Notes under the pieces: generated by a model | Database searches by the model: none | Seen by the model: the letters and a program-made list of their open reading frames with translations, nothing else | What the model was told of the DNA's origin: nothing | Assembly (NCBI GenBank): GCA_003586005.1 | Contig: NSKI01000009.1 | Span: forward strand, 19,290 to 83,289 | DNA: 64,000 nt | Origin: Haloplasmatales bacterium 4B | GTDB taxonomy: Bacteria; Bacillota_I; Bacilli_A; Haloplasmatales; Haloplasmataceae | Direction of reading: 5' to 3' | Translations under genes and position numbers: made by a program | Shown here: piece by piece, positions 9,377 through 19,118 of the stretch | Layout: every line of letters begins with the position of its first letter | Numbering within the stretch: position 1 is the first letter of the stretch

Positions 9377-11386
9377 ATGAAAACATTTAGTAAAATTTTA
9401 ATTGTATTTTTTATCCTATTTACACCCCTTGTGAAAGTAAAAGGAGATTCTGCTTATGGTACATTTACATTAGATTCTAAAGGTCAATTTGTACTAACTC
9501 AAGAGGCCTATAGTGCCTTTAATCTCATTAATTTAGATTTAAAAAATCCAAGTGATTTATTCTTAGATCAGCATCAAAATTTATATGTTGCAGACACAGA
9601 TAATCATCGTATCGTAAAATATAACATCAATACAGAAGAAACTACATTCCTAGGAGAGACAGTTTTAGAAAATCCAACTGGTATCTTTGTTACAAGTAAT
9701 AATCTCATTTATGTTGCTGATTTTTTGAAAGAAGCAGTTGTAGTACTAAATGATGAAGGTGAACTCATTAAAATACTAGAGAGACCTGATGAAATTTATT
9801 ATGGTGAAGATACTAAATTTAAACCTAGAAAAGTCGCAGTTGATGATAATGAAAATATTTACGTTATTACTGAAGGTGGCGTAAATGGAATTGTACAACT
9901 AAACAGTAATGGAGATTTTCTCGGTTACTTTGGGGCAAACTTAACTAAACCTTCATTCAAAATGATTATTCAACGTGCGATATTTTCAGAAAAACAATTG
10001 TCGCAACTTGCTAAATTAGTACCTCCTTCTCCAACAAACCTTACAATTGATAATCAATCGATTGTTTATCCAATTTATAAAGGTCAATCTAGCGGATCCC
10101 TACGAAAACTAAATTTGAATGGAAATAACGTTTTAAATGTCGATTATAATTCAAGTTCATTTATTGATATTACAATAGATGAATTTGGGAATATTTATAC
10201 TGTAGATGCAGAAGAAGAAGGTAATATCAGTATTCATGATAGTTTTGGAAATCTATTATTTCGATTTGGTGAAAAAAACACATTATCTACTAGATTAGGT
10301 CAGTTTATTAACCCAACTAGTATTGAAGTAGATGACTATGGAAATATTTATGTATTAGATAATAGAACAGGGTCTGTCCAAGTGTTTTCTAGAACCGAAT
10401 TTGGTCAGTTGGTATTTCGTGGTGTACAACTATTTAAAGATGGTAAATATTCAGAAAGCCAAGTGATATGGGAAAATGTACTTAAACAAAATCCAAACTT
10501 CGCTTTAGCACATATTGGTTTAGGAAAAGCTTATTTGAAACGAGAGCTATATCAAGAAGCTTTACAAGAATTTAGATTAGGTAACTCAATAGGTGATTAT
10601 TCAGATACTTATTGGGAAATCAGAAATATTTGGCTACAACATAATATCATTTATTTAGTTTTGATGTTAGTTGTACTTGCCTTTATATTGAAAATCTATA
10701 ATAAAAATAAAGAATCTATTACCATCTATCAAAAATATAAAGCAAAAAAAACGAACCTAATAGAAAGATCTTTTCTAAAGGAATTAAAATATCTAAAGCA
10801 TATCTTAAAGCATCCATCGGATACCTTTTATGATATTAAAAATAAACGAAAGATATCTGTAAAAACTGGAATTTTCTTATATGTGATATTATCAATTGTA
10901 ATGGTCCTTGGAACAGTACTAAAAGGTTATATGTTTAGAGGGGAATTACAGGATCTTTCTTTGTTTAATTTAGCTATTTCATTTACCGCACCGCTACTAG
11001 TCTTTACGATTGCGAATCATTTAATGAGTTCCTTACAAAATGGAGAAGGATTTTATCGTGATATCTTTATAGGGACAATTATAAGCTTCTCACCGATCAT
11101 TTTATTTAGTATACCGCTATCTATTGTGACAAACTTTTTAACATTAAATGAAGGCTTTATCTATCATTTTGGTTATAATATTTTACTTGTTTGGTCACTA
11201 GTAAATGTCGTGGTCATGATTAAAGAAATACATAACTATAAAGTGAAAACCTTAATAATAAATATATTACTAACATTATTTACAATCATTATATTAATCG
11301 TTTTATTTGTTATTATCAACATCTTAACTGTTCAAATGATTCAATTCTTTGATGGGATTATAAAGGAGGTAAAGGTTAATGCGTAA
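9377..11386 (+). CDS. NHL-repeat / TPR protein with C-terminal Yip1-like membrane domain
   Basis: This 669-residue protein has a signal peptide (to about residue 23), a six-bladed-type NHL beta-propeller made of repeats such as LYVADTDNHRIVKY (about 55-355), a short TPR-like helical pair (about 365-415), one transmembrane segment (about 425-442), and a C-terminal membrane region with five or more spans resembling Yip1 domains. Genes of this architecture recur inside CUT1 sugar-transport operons of Bacillota next to DUF5696 genes, but their job is not established. I take ATG at 9377 because GGGGG at 9365-9369 is properly spaced from it; the ATG at 9371 is too close. It overlaps the next gene by 8 bp. 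Confidence 0.7.
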   Translation: MKTFSKILIVFFILFTPLVKVKGDSAYGTFTLDSKGQFVLTQEAYSAFNLINLDLKNPSDLFLDQHQNLYVADTDNHRIVKYNINTEETTFLGETVLENPTGIFVTSNNLIYVADFLKEAVVVLNDEGELIKILERPDEIYYGEDTKFKPRKVAVDDNENIYVITEGGVNGIVQLNSNGDFLGYFGANLTKPSFKMIIQRAIFSEKQLSQLAKLVPPSPTNLTIDNQSIVYPIYKGQSSGSLRKLNLNGNNVLNVDYNSSSFIDITIDEFGNIYTVDAEEEGNISIHDSFGNLLFRFGEKNTLSTRLGQFINPTSIEVDDYGNIYVLDNRTGSVQVFSRTEFGQLVFRGVQLFKDGKYSESQVIWENVLKQNPNFALAHIGLGKAYLKRELYQEALQEFRLGNSIGDYSDTYWEIRNIWLQHNIIYLVLMLVVLAFILKIYNKNKESITIYQKYKAKKTNLIERSFLKELKYLKHILKHPSDTFYDIKNKRKISVKTGIFLYVILSIVMVLGTVLKGYMFRGELQDLSLFNLAISFTAPLLVFTIANHLMSSLQNGEGFYRDIFIGTIISFSPIILFSIPLSIVTNFLTLNEGFIYHFGYNILLVWSLVNVVVMIKEIHNYKVKTLIINILLTLFTIIILIVLFVIINILTVQMIQFFDGIIKEVKVNA

Positions 11387-13550
11387 TGTTTATAAAATTG
11401 GATTTATCTTTTTCAGTCTTATCCTCATGATAACTACCTTCAAAACGTTAGCTTTTAATGGACCTATAATCCATGATTCATTACCTGCTGAGTCACAAAA
11501 TTTCTTGCTCAAATCAAGCTATTTTACTCATCCGTTAAATAGTTTAGTTTATGAACAACCTAAAATTGATTTATCCCGATATGAAGTGCTACTAGAAAAT
11601 GATCAATTAAAAGTATATATAGATAATGAATCGTTGGCATTAAGAATTTTAAATAAAGAGACTCAATATATTTGGATGTCTGATTTAGATAATATTGAAG
11701 ATGAAAGATTGAACAAAGACTGGGTTGATTTTGTTCGCTCAGCTGTGTCATTTAGTTATTTAAACAACAAAGATGTTGTGAAATACGATAGTATTTTGGC
11801 ATCAATTAGGGATATAAACATCAAGAAAACTACAACTCCTAATAAAGCACATTTTGACCTTGATTTTACTTATCCAAAAATCAAAATGAGCTTAGAAATT
11901 GAACTTTTAGGGAATTCCTTATCTGTAAAGATTCCAAACGAGTCAATTATAGAATATGGGGACAAACGTTTGTTTAAATTGGAGTTATACCCATTCTTAG
12001 GTGCGACTAAAAACGATGAAATTCCGGGTTATACTTTTATTCCTGATGGTAGTGGAGCACTGGTTCGTTTCCAAAAAAACAATATTATGAAATCAAGTTT
12101 TAAGACACGCTTTTTTGGAAATGATGTTTATATTAATCAGATTAATAATGATATTTTACCATTTAATTTACCTGTTTATGGTATGGTTCATGGTCATAAT
12201 CAAAATGCGATTTTTACAGAAGTGAAAAGGGGTGCAGAATTTGGTGAGTTTATTATGCAATTTGCTGGGAATACTACAGATTTTAATTTTAATTATGTAG
12301 ATTTTATTTTTAGAGAAAAATACTTTCAACGTTTAATTGATAATCAAGGCATCACTAATATTACAGAAGATAGATATCTTTATGATATTGAAATTAAACA
12401 CCATTTTTTAAGTAATGAAAATGCTAATTATATTGGGATGGCACAAACATACCAAGAGAGTCTATTTGAAAATGAAGATACTATAAAATCTGATGGGACA
12501 GATATTCCAATGCATTTAGATATCATAGCAGGCAATTCTTATAAATCCATTTTATTTCAAAAATTTGTGAAAATGACTACCTTAGATGAGGTTCTTGAAA
12601 TAAGAAAACAATTAAATGAAAATAATATCAATCAATTATTGTTTACTTATCAAGGATACAACAAAGGTGGATTATCTAAAATCAATGTTACCAATTATGA
12701 ATTTGATAGAAGATTAAAAGATGAAGATAACTTAAGAAAATTAGATAATTTTTATTTATACTATCAACCGGTATTAGTACATAAAGAAGAAGCAGATAAA
12801 AGTGATTTATTAAAGAAAATTAGTAGACAATATGTGTTATCAAATCACTTCTATTATAATGATAATTTAAGTGTATTAAATGGCATTGGTGAGGCACTTG
12901 ATTATGCGACTGATATCAATTCAAATATTGTATTAGATGGTGCTAGTCATCTACTATATTCAGATTTAGGCAACAATATCACAAGAGAAGAAATGATTAA
13001 TCGAATAAATGATAAAATTGTTGATGATATACCGATGTATACACCATCAAGCTATTTACTGAATAAAACAAGCGACTATTTAAATATTCCAAATAGTTCT
13101 AATGAGTATTTATTCATCACAGATTCTGTACCATTTATTCAAACTGCTTTAAGAGGTTATGTCGATTATTATTCACAAAACATCAATAATAGTGGTAACA
13201 GATCAGTAGACATATTAAGAAATATTGAATATGGTACTTATCCATCGTTTTTAGTTTCTAACAAATCTAGTTATTATCTAAAGAATGATATATTTAGTGA
13301 TATATTTGGAATAGAGTATGATTTGTATCGTGATTTAATAATAGATGATTATCATTATGTGAATAACGCACTAAAATATGTCATAGGTAGTGAAATTATA
13401 AATCATGATGTAGTAAGTGATGGGCTTGTCGTAGTTTCATATGATAATGGAGTTAAGATCATCGTTAATTATAATCAGCAAGAAATGAATTATTCCGAAA
13501 ACCTTATTAAAGGGAAGGATTATATCGTAGTAGGTGGTCAATATGAATAG
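11379..13550 (+). CDS. DUF5696-type secreted protein of a sugar transport operon
   Basis: A 723-residue protein with an N-terminal hydrophobic signal/anchor (residues 5-25). The motif GYTFIPDGSGALVRF (about 215-230) is characteristic of the DUF5696 family, whose members are encoded beside Yip1/NHL proteins and CUT1 permeases. The remainder is mostly beta-rich. The biochemical role is unknown; a cell-surface accessory factor for glycan capture or transport is plausible from context only. It overlaps the upstream gene (ATGCGTAA) and the downstream gene (ATGAATAG) by 8 bp each, so its translation is tightly coupled to both. Confidence 0.65.
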   Translation: MRNVYKIGFIFFSLILMITTFKTLAFNGPIIHDSLPAESQNFLLKSSYFTHPLNSLVYEQPKIDLSRYEVLLENDQLKVYIDNESLALRILNKETQYIWMSDLDNIEDERLNKDWVDFVRSAVSFSYLNNKDVVKYDSILASIRDINIKKTTTPNKAHFDLDFTYPKIKMSLEIELLGNSLSVKIPNESIIEYGDKRLFKLELYPFLGATKNDEIPGYTFIPDGSGALVRFQKNNIMKSSFKTRFFGNDVYINQINNDILPFNLPVYGMVHGHNQNAIFTEVKRGAEFGEFIMQFAGNTTDFNFNYVDFIFREKYFQRLIDNQGITNITEDRYLYDIEIKHHFLSNENANYIGMAQTYQESLFENEDTIKSDGTDIPMHLDIIAGNSYKSILFQKFVKMTTLDEVLEIRKQLNENNINQLLFTYQGYNKGGLSKINVTNYEFDRRLKDEDNLRKLDNFYLYYQPVLVHKEEADKSDLLKKISRQYVLSNHFYYNDNLSVLNGIGEALDYATDINSNIVLDGASHLLYSDLGNNITREEMINRINDKIVDDIPMYTPSSYLLNKTSDYLNIPNSSNEYLFITDSVPFIQTALRGYVDYYSQNINNSGNRSVDILRNIEYGTYPSFLVSNKSSYYLKNDIFSDIFGIEYDLYRDLIIDDYHYVNNALKYVIGSEIINHDVVSDGLVVVSYDNGVKIIVNYNQQEMNYSENLIKGKDYIVVGGQYE

Positions 13551-15387
13551 AAGAAGAAAAAGTATAGTTGGCTTGTTGTTTGTATCTCCATGGATTATCG
13601 GCTTTAGTATCTTTACATTCTATCCCCTGCTTCACTCACTATATTTAAGTTTTCATAAAGTAAAAATTACCGCTGCAGAGGGGATTGTGCTAACAAAAGT
13701 TGGTTTTCAAAACTACAGTGATATGTTCCTAAAAGACATTCTATTTCTTGATTACCTTACTAATGAACTTACTACAATGACGATAATGGTACTTGTTATC
13801 ACAGTTTTTTCACTTATTTTTGCCTTGATTCTAAATATGAAAATTAGATTTAAAGGATTGATTAGAACGATTTTCTTTATCCCTGTTGTGATTATATCAG
13901 GACCAGTTATTACTGAATTAATCGAACAAGGAGCAACACAAGTTATTGATATTACAAATTTTGGTATCGTAAATTTAATAACGGATGCCCTTGGAGATAA
14001 ATTTTCACTTATAATCACCACCATATTTGATAAATTGATATTAATCACTTGGTATTCAGGAATTCAAATTCTTATTTTCTTAGCAGCGTTACAAAAGGTA
14101 AGTGGTGAATTGTATGAAGCAGCAGCAATTGACGGAGCAAGCCCATGGGAAACATTTTGGAAAATTACTTTGCCAACCCTAAAACCGATGATTTTAGTTA
14201 ATATGATTTATACTTTTATTTTCTTAGCTACATTTTCATTAAATAAGATTGTAATGCATATTAGTGATAATTTATTTAAAATTGATACAGGTTTCGGATA
14301 TGCCTCAGCGATTGCATGGCTTTATTTCATCATCATCTTCTTAATGGTTTTAATTTTAGTTGTGATTTTTAGAGTAGAAATAAAAACATCAATTAATAAA
14401 TTTAAACAATTTGGAACATTTAGTTTGCTACACCCAGAACGTTATGAAAATAGAGAATTTTTGTTTTTACAAAAACCAAAAGTATTAAAAGCAAAAAAAA
14501 TAATATTTGGGAGGTTGGGAACTGATGGTTGGTTATTTAAATCTTTTATTTATTTGCTAATCTCAAGTATTTTATTTGTTTACATCTACCCATTACTTTT
14601 TATGTTACTTACTAGTTTGCAGTCAATGGATGATTTGATGAATCCAGGAGTCAATTTAATACCAACAGCACTTTATTTGGATAATTTTGTGAAAAGTATT
14701 AAAGTGCTTGATTATTTCAATGCATTAAAATCATCATTATTTATCTCAGTAGTCCCATCAATACTTTCTGTATTCTCAACATCTCTTGTAGGGTATGGAT
14801 TAGCAAGGTTTCAGTTTAAAGGAAAGAAATTAGTATTTGCATTAATATTAGTAACTTTTATTGTACCTTCACAAGTTTTAATGATTCCAACTTATTTAAT
14901 GCTTGAAAAAATCGGTTTATTAGGGAATGTATTAGCGGTTTTATTACCAGCTACATTTGCTCAAGGAATAAAACATAGTATTTTTATTCTGATTGCTTAT
15001 CAATTTTATCATTCGATTCCTAAAGTATTAGATGAAGCAGCTGAGATTGATGGAGCATCACCATTAATAATCTTTTTTAGAATTGCTTTACCTCTGTCAA
15101 TTCCAGCTTTATTGGTGTCGTTTCTGTTTTCATTTGTATGGTACTGGAATGAGACATTTACAATCTCACTATACTTAGATAACTACAAAACACTGCCAAT
15201 TCAATTATCGAAATTCGCTGCTACATTTGAAAAAATCTACCCAATGACTGATTATATAGATAAAGCGAATCGAAGTGTTAAAATGGCAGGAACATTACTA
15301 ACAATATTACCAGTTCTATTTGTCTATTTCTTACTACAAAGATGGTTTGTAGAAGGTATCGATAGAACCGGAATTACCGGAGAATAA
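13543..15387 (+). CDS. Fused ABC sugar permease (MalF-type and MalG-type halves in one chain)
   Basis: A 614-residue membrane protein that contains two complete CUT1 permease halves. The first (about 1-290) carries an EAA loop near 190-210 (YEAAAIDGASPWETF); the second (about 335-614) carries another near 490-510 (DEAAEIDGASPLIIFF). Each half has about six spans and they are joined by a charged cytoplasmic linker (about 285-325). CUT1 transporters normally use two separate permeases, as in the pair at 7595-9364, so this fused form is unusual and gives the locus a second complete permease unit. Start chosen at ATG 13543, preceded by AGGTGG; it overlaps the upstream stop codon as ATGAATAG. No ATPase gene nearby. 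Confidence 0.8.
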   Translation: MNRRRKSIVGLLFVSPWIIGFSIFTFYPLLHSLYLSFHKVKITAAEGIVLTKVGFQNYSDMFLKDILFLDYLTNELTTMTIMVLVITVFSLIFALILNMKIRFKGLIRTIFFIPVVIISGPVITELIEQGATQVIDITNFGIVNLITDALGDKFSLIITTIFDKLILITWYSGIQILIFLAALQKVSGELYEAAAIDGASPWETFWKITLPTLKPMILVNMIYTFIFLATFSLNKIVMHISDNLFKIDTGFGYASAIAWLYFIIIFLMVLILVVIFRVEIKTSINKFKQFGTFSLLHPERYENREFLFLQKPKVLKAKKIIFGRLGTDGWLFKSFIYLLISSILFVYIYPLLFMLLTSLQSMDDLMNPGVNLIPTALYLDNFVKSIKVLDYFNALKSSLFISVVPSILSVFSTSLVGYGLARFQFKGKKLVFALILVTFIVPSQVLMIPTYLMLEKIGLLGNVLAVLLPATFAQGIKHSIFILIAYQFYHSIPKVLDEAAEIDGASPLIIFFRIALPLSIPALLVSFLFSFVWYWNETFTISLYLDNYKTLPIQLSKFAATFEKIYPMTDYIDKANRSVKMAGTLLTILPVLFVYFLLQRWFVEGIDRTGITGE

Positions 15388-15389
15388 TC

Positions 15390-16676
15390 ATGAAAAAATT
15401 ATTAATTTTCTTAGTATCTATTATCAGTATTGCTTTATTAGTAGGTTGTACTGAAAAAAAGGATGAAAAAACAAACTTAAAATTAAATGAAGCACTAACC
15501 TATGAAATGAAAGGATCTTTTGATTTTTTCTGGAACGAGACTATAGATAAAGATGGTTTAAAAAGTTATGGATTAACCAAAGACCGCACTAATGGAGCTG
15601 TCGCAAGCATTGCTTCAAGTGGCTATGCCCTAACAGCGATTCCTATAGGAATAGAAAATGGCTTTATTACCTATGAAGAAGGTTATGAAAGAGCATTAAA
15701 GACATTGCAAAGCCTCAAGCAATTGGAGCGAGTAAATGGTTTCTATTATCATTTCTATACTTACTTGACAGGTAATAAAACTAGTGGAGTCGAAGTGTCA
15801 AACATAGATACCGCTATTTTCCTAAATGGAGCTCTTTTTGCGGGAGAATATTTTGGGGAAGAAGTAGCAACAGTCGCAAAAGAAATTTATGATGAAGTGA
15901 ATTGGCAATGGTTTTATAATGATTCAAGAAACCAATTCTATATGGCCTGGTATGTTGATAGAGGTTTCCAAGGTGCTTGGGATTTCTACGCTGAACAAAT
16001 AATGATGTATGTGTTAGCCTCTGGGTCTGATACTTACCCTGTTGGTAAAGAAGCCTATGATGGATTTATTAAACATGAAGCAACATACAAAGGACATACC
16101 TTTATTCATTCTTGGTTTGGTTCATTGTTTACTTATCAATTCTCTCATGCCTGGATTGATTTTAGAAATATAACAGATAGTGATGGCATAAATTGGTTCA
16201 ACAATTCAGTTGAAGCATCACTTGGAAATTATGAATATACTCAAAGCCAAGCAAGTCAGTTTAAAACCTTTAATGAACATATCTTTGGTATGACAGCCTC
16301 TGATGGACCATTTGGTTATAGTGGTTTTTATGGTGCTGCCCCATCTGGTTATGATAACAAAGCTCATAAAAATGATGGAACCATTCCGCCTGCGGGAGCT
16401 TTAGGTTCTATCGTTTTTACACCTGAATTATCAATTAATGCAGCAAATTATTTTTATAACGAGATAGGAGATCCAATCAAAGGTAAATATGGCTTTACAG
16501 ATGCTTATAATATTGATGAAAATTGGTATGCATCAAGTTATATTGGGATTGATAAAGGAATTACATTATTAATGATTGAAAACTACAGAAATGAAACCGT
16601 GTGGAAGTATTTTATGAAAAATGAAAATATTCAAAATGGATTGAAAATACTTGGTTTTACTGAAAGTGAGGAATAA
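15390..16676 (+). CDS. Lipoprotein glycoamylase-like protein, probable endo-beta-1,2-glucanase (GH144-type)
   Basis: A 428-residue protein with a lipoprotein signal (lipobox Leu-Val-Gly-Cys, Cys at 20) and a single (alpha/alpha)6-barrel-type glycoamylase-like domain (PF10091). Family wording is clear: FDFFWNET (about 50-57), SIASSGYALTAIPIG (about 74-88), NIDTAIFLNGALFAGEYF (about 136-153), WFGSLFTYQF (about 246-255) and FGMTASDGP (about 303-311). Characterised members include endo-beta-1,2-glucanases (GH144). On the cell surface it would cut beta-1,2-glucan into sophoro-oligosaccharides for import; the GH94 and GH3 genes downstream support this. It begins 2 bp after the fused permease gene and ends 2 bp before the second GH35 gene. 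Exact CAZy family is not assignable by eye. Confidence 0.75.
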   Translation: MKKLLIFLVSIISIALLVGCTEKKDEKTNLKLNEALTYEMKGSFDFFWNETIDKDGLKSYGLTKDRTNGAVASIASSGYALTAIPIGIENGFITYEEGYERALKTLQSLKQLERVNGFYYHFYTYLTGNKTSGVEVSNIDTAIFLNGALFAGEYFGEEVATVAKEIYDEVNWQWFYNDSRNQFYMAWYVDRGFQGAWDFYAEQIMMYVLASGSDTYPVGKEAYDGFIKHEATYKGHTFIHSWFGSLFTYQFSHAWIDFRNITDSDGINWFNNSVEASLGNYEYTQSQASQFKTFNEHIFGMTASDGPFGYSGFYGAAPSGYDNKAHKNDGTIPPAGALGSIVFTPELSINAANYFYNEIGDPIKGKYGFTDAYNIDENWYASSYIGIDKGITLLMIENYRNETVWKYFMKNENIQNGLKILGFTESEE

Positions 16677-16678
16677 TA

Positions 16679-19087
16679 ATGTCAGTCAACATCAAAGGTA
16701 AAAAAATATTTATTAATGAAATACCAACAATAATTCAAGCAGGAGAGATACATTATTACAGATTAAAACAAAGCGAGTGGCAAAAAAGAATTGATGATTT
16801 AAAAAGTACTGGTATGAATGCGGTTGCTTCATATATACCATGGGTTTGTCATGAAGAAGAAGAAAATCAGTTTGATTTCGTAGGAAGAACACATGAAGAA
16901 TTAAATTTAGTTAAATTCCTACAGATGGTCAAAGATAATGGCTTGTACTTTGTTGCACGACCTGGACCATTTATCATGGCGGAAATGAAGAATGATGGCA
17001 TCCCTTTTTGGGTTAGAGAAAAATATCCACATTTAATACCTTTATCATGGGACGGGTTACCTGCAACAACAGTGTCGCTAGATTATTTAAATGAAGATTT
17101 TTTACAAGCTGCAAAGACATGGTATTCAAAAATTATACCTATACTTAAAAATTTCTCTATTAATGATGGAGGTAATCTTATTGCTTGTCAATTAGATAAT
17201 GAAATAGGAATGCTATCTTGGGTTAGCAATAATCCAGATTTAACAGACACTGTATTACATGCTTTTAAAGATTTTATTATTAAGAAGTATGAAAAGTCAG
17301 AAGATGCCTATCCTTTCATTAATGAAACATTCACAGTATTTAAAGATAAAATACGTAGTCCTCAAGAATCATATGTTGAGAGGTTACATATCGATTTAGG
17401 TGAGTACATGCGAAAAAGAACCTCTCAATATGTAAATATCTTAAAACAATATGCGATTCAATTTGGTTTAACTAATATTCCATTTTTAATTAACATTCAT
17501 GGGACTGGTGGTGGACGTGCCTATACTTATCCAATCGGAATTTCACAACTATATCAATCTTATCGACTTGATAACACTTTAATTGCTGGAAGCGATATAT
17601 ATTTTGATGATTTAACCGTGCCAATGTTAGTCCATAGTTACATGACAAATATCTTAACCGATTGTGTAAATGGTAATGACCAACCTTTAACTTCTTTAGA
17701 GTTTAACTCAGGAAGCAATAATTTTGGTGATGATTATGGTGGAAGAGTTAAAGCTTCAACGAATAATCTTAGGGTGAGATTATTTATTGGACAAGGAAAT
17801 CGCATGCTTAACTTCTATTTGTTTAATGGTGGAGTGAATTATCGCTTTGATAAAAAAAGATATGATGGAAATGATCGCATAGCTTCAACCGGTGAAGAGC
17901 ATGGGTATGCTGCGCCAATTGGACCAAGAGGTGAGAAAACTTATCTATTTGATAAACTAAGTCAAGCGACAAATCTTGTTAATACATATAAGGATAAGTT
18001 ATCAACGGTGAAAGTTTTAAATGATCCTGTTAGTTTTGCTTTTATTCCTGATTATTATATGACAGAATTTAGATATCCAAAAAGTGAGAAAATGAGAGAA
18101 ATTCATGATAATATTACTCGTTATCGTGATAAATTCGCATGGGATAGTGTCTGTCGAGCATTATTGTTATTAAATTATCAGTTTGATGCGATTAATATTC
18201 AAGATAATGAAATAGATTTGAATCATACAAAAGTATTGATTTTACCATCTAGCCGATATATGGCGAAGACTATACAAGATAAAGTTGTTAACTTTCTAAA
18301 TAAAGGAGGAAAAGTCCTACTTTTTGGTGAAGTGCCGCTTTATGATTTAGAAGGCAATCCATGTACTATATTAGCTAATGCTTTAGGAGTACAGTTTAAC
18401 AAAGTAATTACTAATAATCTTCAGAAATATATACCTGCAGTTGAATGCACTGGTTTCTTAGATGGACTAAAGGATTATCACATCCATTATAATGTTAGTT
18501 ATCATTTAACAAAAGGAAATCCAATTCTTAAATTATATGATACAGAGGAAACAGTTGGATTTGAAATTAATGTTGGCAAAGGATTATTAATTGGGATTAC
18601 TTCACAATATCGTTGTCATCTAGAAGCATATGAACGTATATTTGAAAGACTTGGTACTAAAAACAGATTACAGCAAACAGATGTATATCATGGTATATAC
18701 CTTTTAGCAAATAAAAATGAGCAAAATGAACAATTCGTTCATGTCTTAAATTTAGATGATGTGAAAAAAAATATTCTTATTACAGAAGAAGATGGGGCTT
18801 TATTTGAAGGTCATTCAATTGAAGTTGAAGAAAATGATGGTTTACTTTTACCAATTGATATGAAACTAAATCAAGCACATATTTGTTATGCGACTAATGA
18901 AATCATCGCATTTGATGAAAAAACAATTACATTTAGATTAACAGGTAGTCAAATGGTATGTAAATTAAAATCGAATCAAAAAATTGAGCCAGGACCATTT
19001 AAAATCCAGTATAAAAATGACATTATTTATATCGTTAAAAATTCTAGACTTTACAATGAGGATACTTTAGTAGTAAAATTTTACTAG
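16679..19087 (+). CDS. GH35-type glycoside hydrolase or transglycosylase (copy 2)
   Basis: An 802-residue cytoplasmic paralog of the protein at 881-3217, similar along its length. It has RPGPFIMAE (about 97-105), the predicted acid/base in LDNEIG (E175) and the nucleophile in TSLEFNSG (E341). Between the two copies, the barrel motifs are well conserved while the C-terminal beta-rich region diverges, suggesting different acceptor or chain-length preference rather than simple redundancy. Substrate is inferred to be a beta-linked gluco-oligosaccharide because of the surrounding GH144-type, GH94 and GH3 genes; a beta-galactosidase activity cannot be excluded from sequence. Confidence 0.75.
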   Translation: MSVNIKGKKIFINEIPTIIQAGEIHYYRLKQSEWQKRIDDLKSTGMNAVASYIPWVCHEEEENQFDFVGRTHEELNLVKFLQMVKDNGLYFVARPGPFIMAEMKNDGIPFWVREKYPHLIPLSWDGLPATTVSLDYLNEDFLQAAKTWYSKIIPILKNFSINDGGNLIACQLDNEIGMLSWVSNNPDLTDTVLHAFKDFIIKKYEKSEDAYPFINETFTVFKDKIRSPQESYVERLHIDLGEYMRKRTSQYVNILKQYAIQFGLTNIPFLINIHGTGGGRAYTYPIGISQLYQSYRLDNTLIAGSDIYFDDLTVPMLVHSYMTNILTDCVNGNDQPLTSLEFNSGSNNFGDDYGGRVKASTNNLRVRLFIGQGNRMLNFYLFNGGVNYRFDKKRYDGNDRIASTGEEHGYAAPIGPRGEKTYLFDKLSQATNLVNTYKDKLSTVKVLNDPVSFAFIPDYYMTEFRYPKSEKMREIHDNITRYRDKFAWDSVCRALLLLNYQFDAINIQDNEIDLNHTKVLILPSSRYMAKTIQDKVVNFLNKGGKVLLFGEVPLYDLEGNPCTILANALGVQFNKVITNNLQKYIPAVECTGFLDGLKDYHIHYNVSYHLTKGNPILKLYDTEETVGFEINVGKGLLIGITSQYRCHLEAYERIFERLGTKNRLQQTDVYHGIYLLANKNEQNEQFVHVLNLDDVKKNILITEEDGALFEGHSIEVEENDGLLLPIDMKLNQAHICYATNEIIAFDEKTITFRLTGSQMVCKLKSNQKIEPGPFKIQYKNDIIYIVKNSRLYNEDTLVVKFY

Positions 19088-19118
19088 TATAAATTGTGAT
19101 ATATAAGGGGGAAGTATT

